This document shows, one piece after another, positions 62,487 through 64,000 of a stretch of 64,000 nt of DNA; positions within the stretch are counted from its first letter, which is position 1, and each line of letters opens with the position of its first letter. Below the pieces are notes generated by a model. That model did no database searches and was not told the origin of the DNA. It saw nothing but the letters and a program-made list of their open reading frames with translations. The position numbers and the translations under genes are program-made. Location of the stretch: NCBI RefSeq assembly GCF_018614035.1, contig NZ_JAGGPA010000022.1, forward strand, positions 39,552 to 103,551. Direction: 5' to 3'. Origin of the DNA: Streptomyces sp. ISL-96. Lineage in GTDB: Bacteria; Actinomycetota; Actinomycetes; Streptomycetales; Streptomycetaceae.

Positions 62487-63488
62487 CTACTTCGGCGCGC
62501 CGACCAGCTTGCCCTCGGGCGAGACCGCGTACCAAGTGCCACCGACGCCCTGGCCGTTGGTGTCACCCGGCTTCGCGTCGCCCGAGAAGGTGTAGAGGGG
62601 CCAGCAGTCGATCGTCTGCTGCTTGATTCCGTCGGGGCGGTCGAAGGTCACGAAGCCCTTCTTGAGGATGCCTTCGGTGTCGTTCTTCTCGACCGGCGGG
62701 ACGACCGGCCACTTGTCGAGGCAGGCGCCGGTGCAGGCCGTCTTCATCGGCCAGGCGGAGTCCTTCTTGAACCGGTAGACGGTCATGCCGTTGGAGTCGA
62801 CCACGACGTCGCCGAGCTTGGCGTCCTTGCGTACGGACATGCCCGCGAGGTCGGCGGGGTTCTGGGCCTCGCCCGCGTCACCGGCGTCACCCGCGTCACC
62901 GGCGCCGCCGCCCGCCGCGCCCGGTGCGGCCTTCTTGCCGTCGGGGGCGGAGGCGAACCAAGTGCCGCCGACACCCTGGCCCTTGGCGTCGCCGGGCTTG
63001 GCGTCCTTGGCGAAGCGGTACATGGGCCAGCCGCCGATGGTGAGCTGCTTGGTGCCGTCGGCCCTCGCCACCTCGCCGAGCATCGAGGCGTCGGTACCGG
63101 GGGCGGCCGTGGCGTCGCCGGCCGGTACGACCGGCCATGCCTTCGCGCAGTCTCCCTCGCAATTCGACTTCGGCGGACTGGCGGTGTCCTTGTCGAACCG
63201 GTAGAGCGTGAAGCCCTCGCTGTCGGTGACGACCTCGCCGAGCTTCTTGCTGTCCCAGACGGCGAGTTGACCCGCGGCCTTGGGGGCGGCGGCCTCGCCG
63301 GCGGCGTCGTCGCCGTAACCGCCCTTGTCGGAGCCGTAGCCGGTGTCGGCGGGCTGCTGCGCTGGGTTGGCGTTTCCCACCGCCTGACCGTTGGGGGACT
63401 CGGTGGCCGTGTCCTGACCGCACGCCGTCGTCAGCGCCATCACAGCCGCCGCCGTCACCGCGAGCGAGACGTTCCGCCAGGTCTTCAT
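62487..63488 (-). CDS. SCO0930-family lipoprotein
   Basis: A 333-residue lipoprotein precursor (lipobox ALTTAC, Cys at residue 23). The mature protein has two repeats of the secreted-repeat type: FTLYRFDKDTASPPKSNCEG... AWPVV and MTVYRFKKDSAWPMKTACTG... KWPVV, each with YRFxKD and a CxGxC pair, and each followed by a WPxYxF...GQGVGGTWxA half-repeat. They are separated by a Gly/Ala/Asp linker made of DAG repeats. Function unknown; similar repeats occur in envelope electron-transfer or redox lipoproteins. Confidence 0.9.
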   Translation of the reverse strand: MKTWRNVSLAVTAAAVMALTTACGQDTATESPNGQAVGNANPAQQPADTGYGSDKGGYGDDAAGEAAAPKAAGQLAVWDSKKLGEVVTDSEGFTLYRFDKDTASPPKSNCEGDCAKAWPVVPAGDATAAPGTDASMLGEVARADGTKQLTIGGWPMYRFAKDAKPGDAKGQGVGGTWFASAPDGKKAAPGAAGGGAGDAGDAGDAGEAQNPADLAGMSVRKDAKLGDVVVDSNGMTVYRFKKDSAWPMKTACTGACLDKWPVVPPVEKNDTEGILKKGFVTFDRPDGIKQQTIDCWPLYTFSGDAKPGDTNGQGVGGTWYAVSPEGKLVGAPK

Positions 63489-63573
63489 GTGGACTCCTGT
63501 GCACCGAGGGTGTGTTGCGACGCCGTTGTGCGTCGCTCATGGCCCTAGGTACGGGCGGGAAGTGTCCCGGTGT

Positions 63574-64000
63574 TCAATGCGTTCGCAGAAATTTCCCAAT
63601 GACCTTCGCGGCGGCCCCGGCCATCTCAAACGCAAAACCCCTGAAGTCCCACCCATCAGGGGAAGCGAGCGGGACCGTGGCGTGCCGGTGGCCCGCCGGG
63701 TCGATGATCCCGAACGTGCACCCTCCGTTCCCAGGACGCCTGTTGGCCGCCACCACCTTGGTCTGGCTGCTGCTGAGCCCCGTACCGGCCGCCGCCGACA
63801 ACTGTTCGTACGCCTCCATTTCGCCCAGCGGTGAGATGTCGTCGGGCTCGGCGGTCGCCGTCGCGGGGAGCGCGACGTGCACGGCGGGCCCGAAACCGAA
63901 GCCTCCGCCGACGCCCACCCCGGCGCCACCACCGCCACCACCGCCACCCCCTCCGCCACCACCCCCACCGCCGCCGCCCCCGCCCCCCGAACCCGCAACC
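63574..64000 (-). CDS. partial protein with 21-glycine tract
   Basis: The frame runs off the right edge, so the N-terminus is missing. The visible part begins VAGS, then 21 consecutive Gly codons (63922-63987), AGVGVGGGFGFGPAVHVALP, then ~90 ordinary residues ending IGKFLRTH. The poly-Gly block separates an unseen N-terminal part from the C-terminal region, which has one Cys and no motif I recognise. An internal GTG at 63918 could be a start, but codon use is coding-like upstream as well. Confidence 0.5.
   Translation of the reverse strand, partial: VAGSGGGGGGGGGGGGGGGGGGGGGAGVGVGGGFGFGPAVHVALPATATAEPDDISPLGEMEAYEQLSAAAGTGLSSSQTKVVAANRRPGNGGCTFGIIDPAGHRHATVPLASPDGWDFRGFAFEMAGAAAKVIGKFLRTH

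Noticed and set aside
1..64000. tRNA, rRNA, insertion sequences, attachment sites or origin
   Set aside because: Scanned the intergenic gaps for CCA-ended cloverleaf-like sequence, transposase motifs, flanking direct repeats and DnaA-box clusters; none was convincing by eye.

Overview
The window is high-GC actinobacterial DNA, almost certainly a Streptomyces chromosome. GC-rich third codon positions, frequent GTG starts, dense ATGA/GTGA stop-start overlaps, a mycothiol/ergothioneine-type redox repertoire, type VII (WXG100-like) proteins and an SCO0930-type lipoprotein all point that way. The gene trains egtABCD and sdhBAC-lysR-GGDEF/EAL-methyltransferase-SCO0930 match, from memory, the left-arm region SCO0910-SCO0930 of S. 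coelicolor; this synteny was recalled, not searched. No rRNA, tRNA, CRISPR array or insertion sequence was recognised.

Layout. 1-10.5 kb (minus strand): a probable cell-envelope glycan cluster with a GT4 glycosyltransferase, two SAM methyltransferases, a 1436-residue AftD-like arabinofuranosyltransferase-family protein, a condensation-domain-like acyltransferase, an EamA-type transporter cut by the window edge, and a DUF3068 protein. 10.7-16.9 kb: a tiny membrane protein, a PucR regulator, a pirin, an anti-sigma-like ATPase, a phosphoribosyltransferase-hydrolase fusion and a quinone-reductase-like MDR protein. 17.0-19.6 kb: a TetR protein with an extra thioredoxin-like domain, divergent from a stand-alone ClpX paralogue. 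19.6-26.1 kb: a metal/metalloid resistance patch with merR-merB (long-spacer MerR promoter), a secreted His-rich protein under a CsoR-type copper operator, and arsC/arsR-acr3. 26.5-30.2 kb: an MFS permease, a CX4C flavoprotein disulfide oxidoreductase and a thioredoxin. 30.2-35.8 kb: an aromatic-acid catabolic operon (thiolase, pobA, aldehyde dehydrogenase) divergent from a double IclR regulator, followed by a LacI regulator.

37.2-39.1 kb carries a two-gene natural-product locus: an AlbC-like cyclodipeptide synthase with every expected catalytic residue, overlapping a CYP121-like P450. A decayed Imm49-type immunity gene and a truncated partner follow. 40.4-44.9 kb holds an MFS/hydrolase pair, a GH18 hydrolase, a leaderless PemK/MazF-like gene and a PARG-like ADP-ribosylglycohydrolase. 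45.0-49.4 kb is the ergothioneine operon egtABCD, ending in a large nested palindrome; dodecin, a HAD phosphatase and a luciferase-like oxidase follow.

51.6-54.8 kb is the most novel-looking part. A WXG100-like protein precedes a 522-residue protein with a helical N-terminus and a C-terminal papain/calpain-type domain (C339/H469/N485). Next come a lipoprotein that looks like a chagasin (I42) cysteine-protease inhibitor, an unknown coupled gene, and a truncated second inhibitor copy. I read this as a type VII-secreted protease effector with a dedicated inhibitor acting as immunity protein.

54.9-63.5 kb: a second-type succinate dehydrogenase (sdhCAB), a divergent LysR regulator, a PAS-GGDEF-EAL protein (RmdA-like) coupled to a DUF574-type methyltransferase, and the SCO0930-family lipoprotein. 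The window ends inside a gene encoding a run of 21 glycines.
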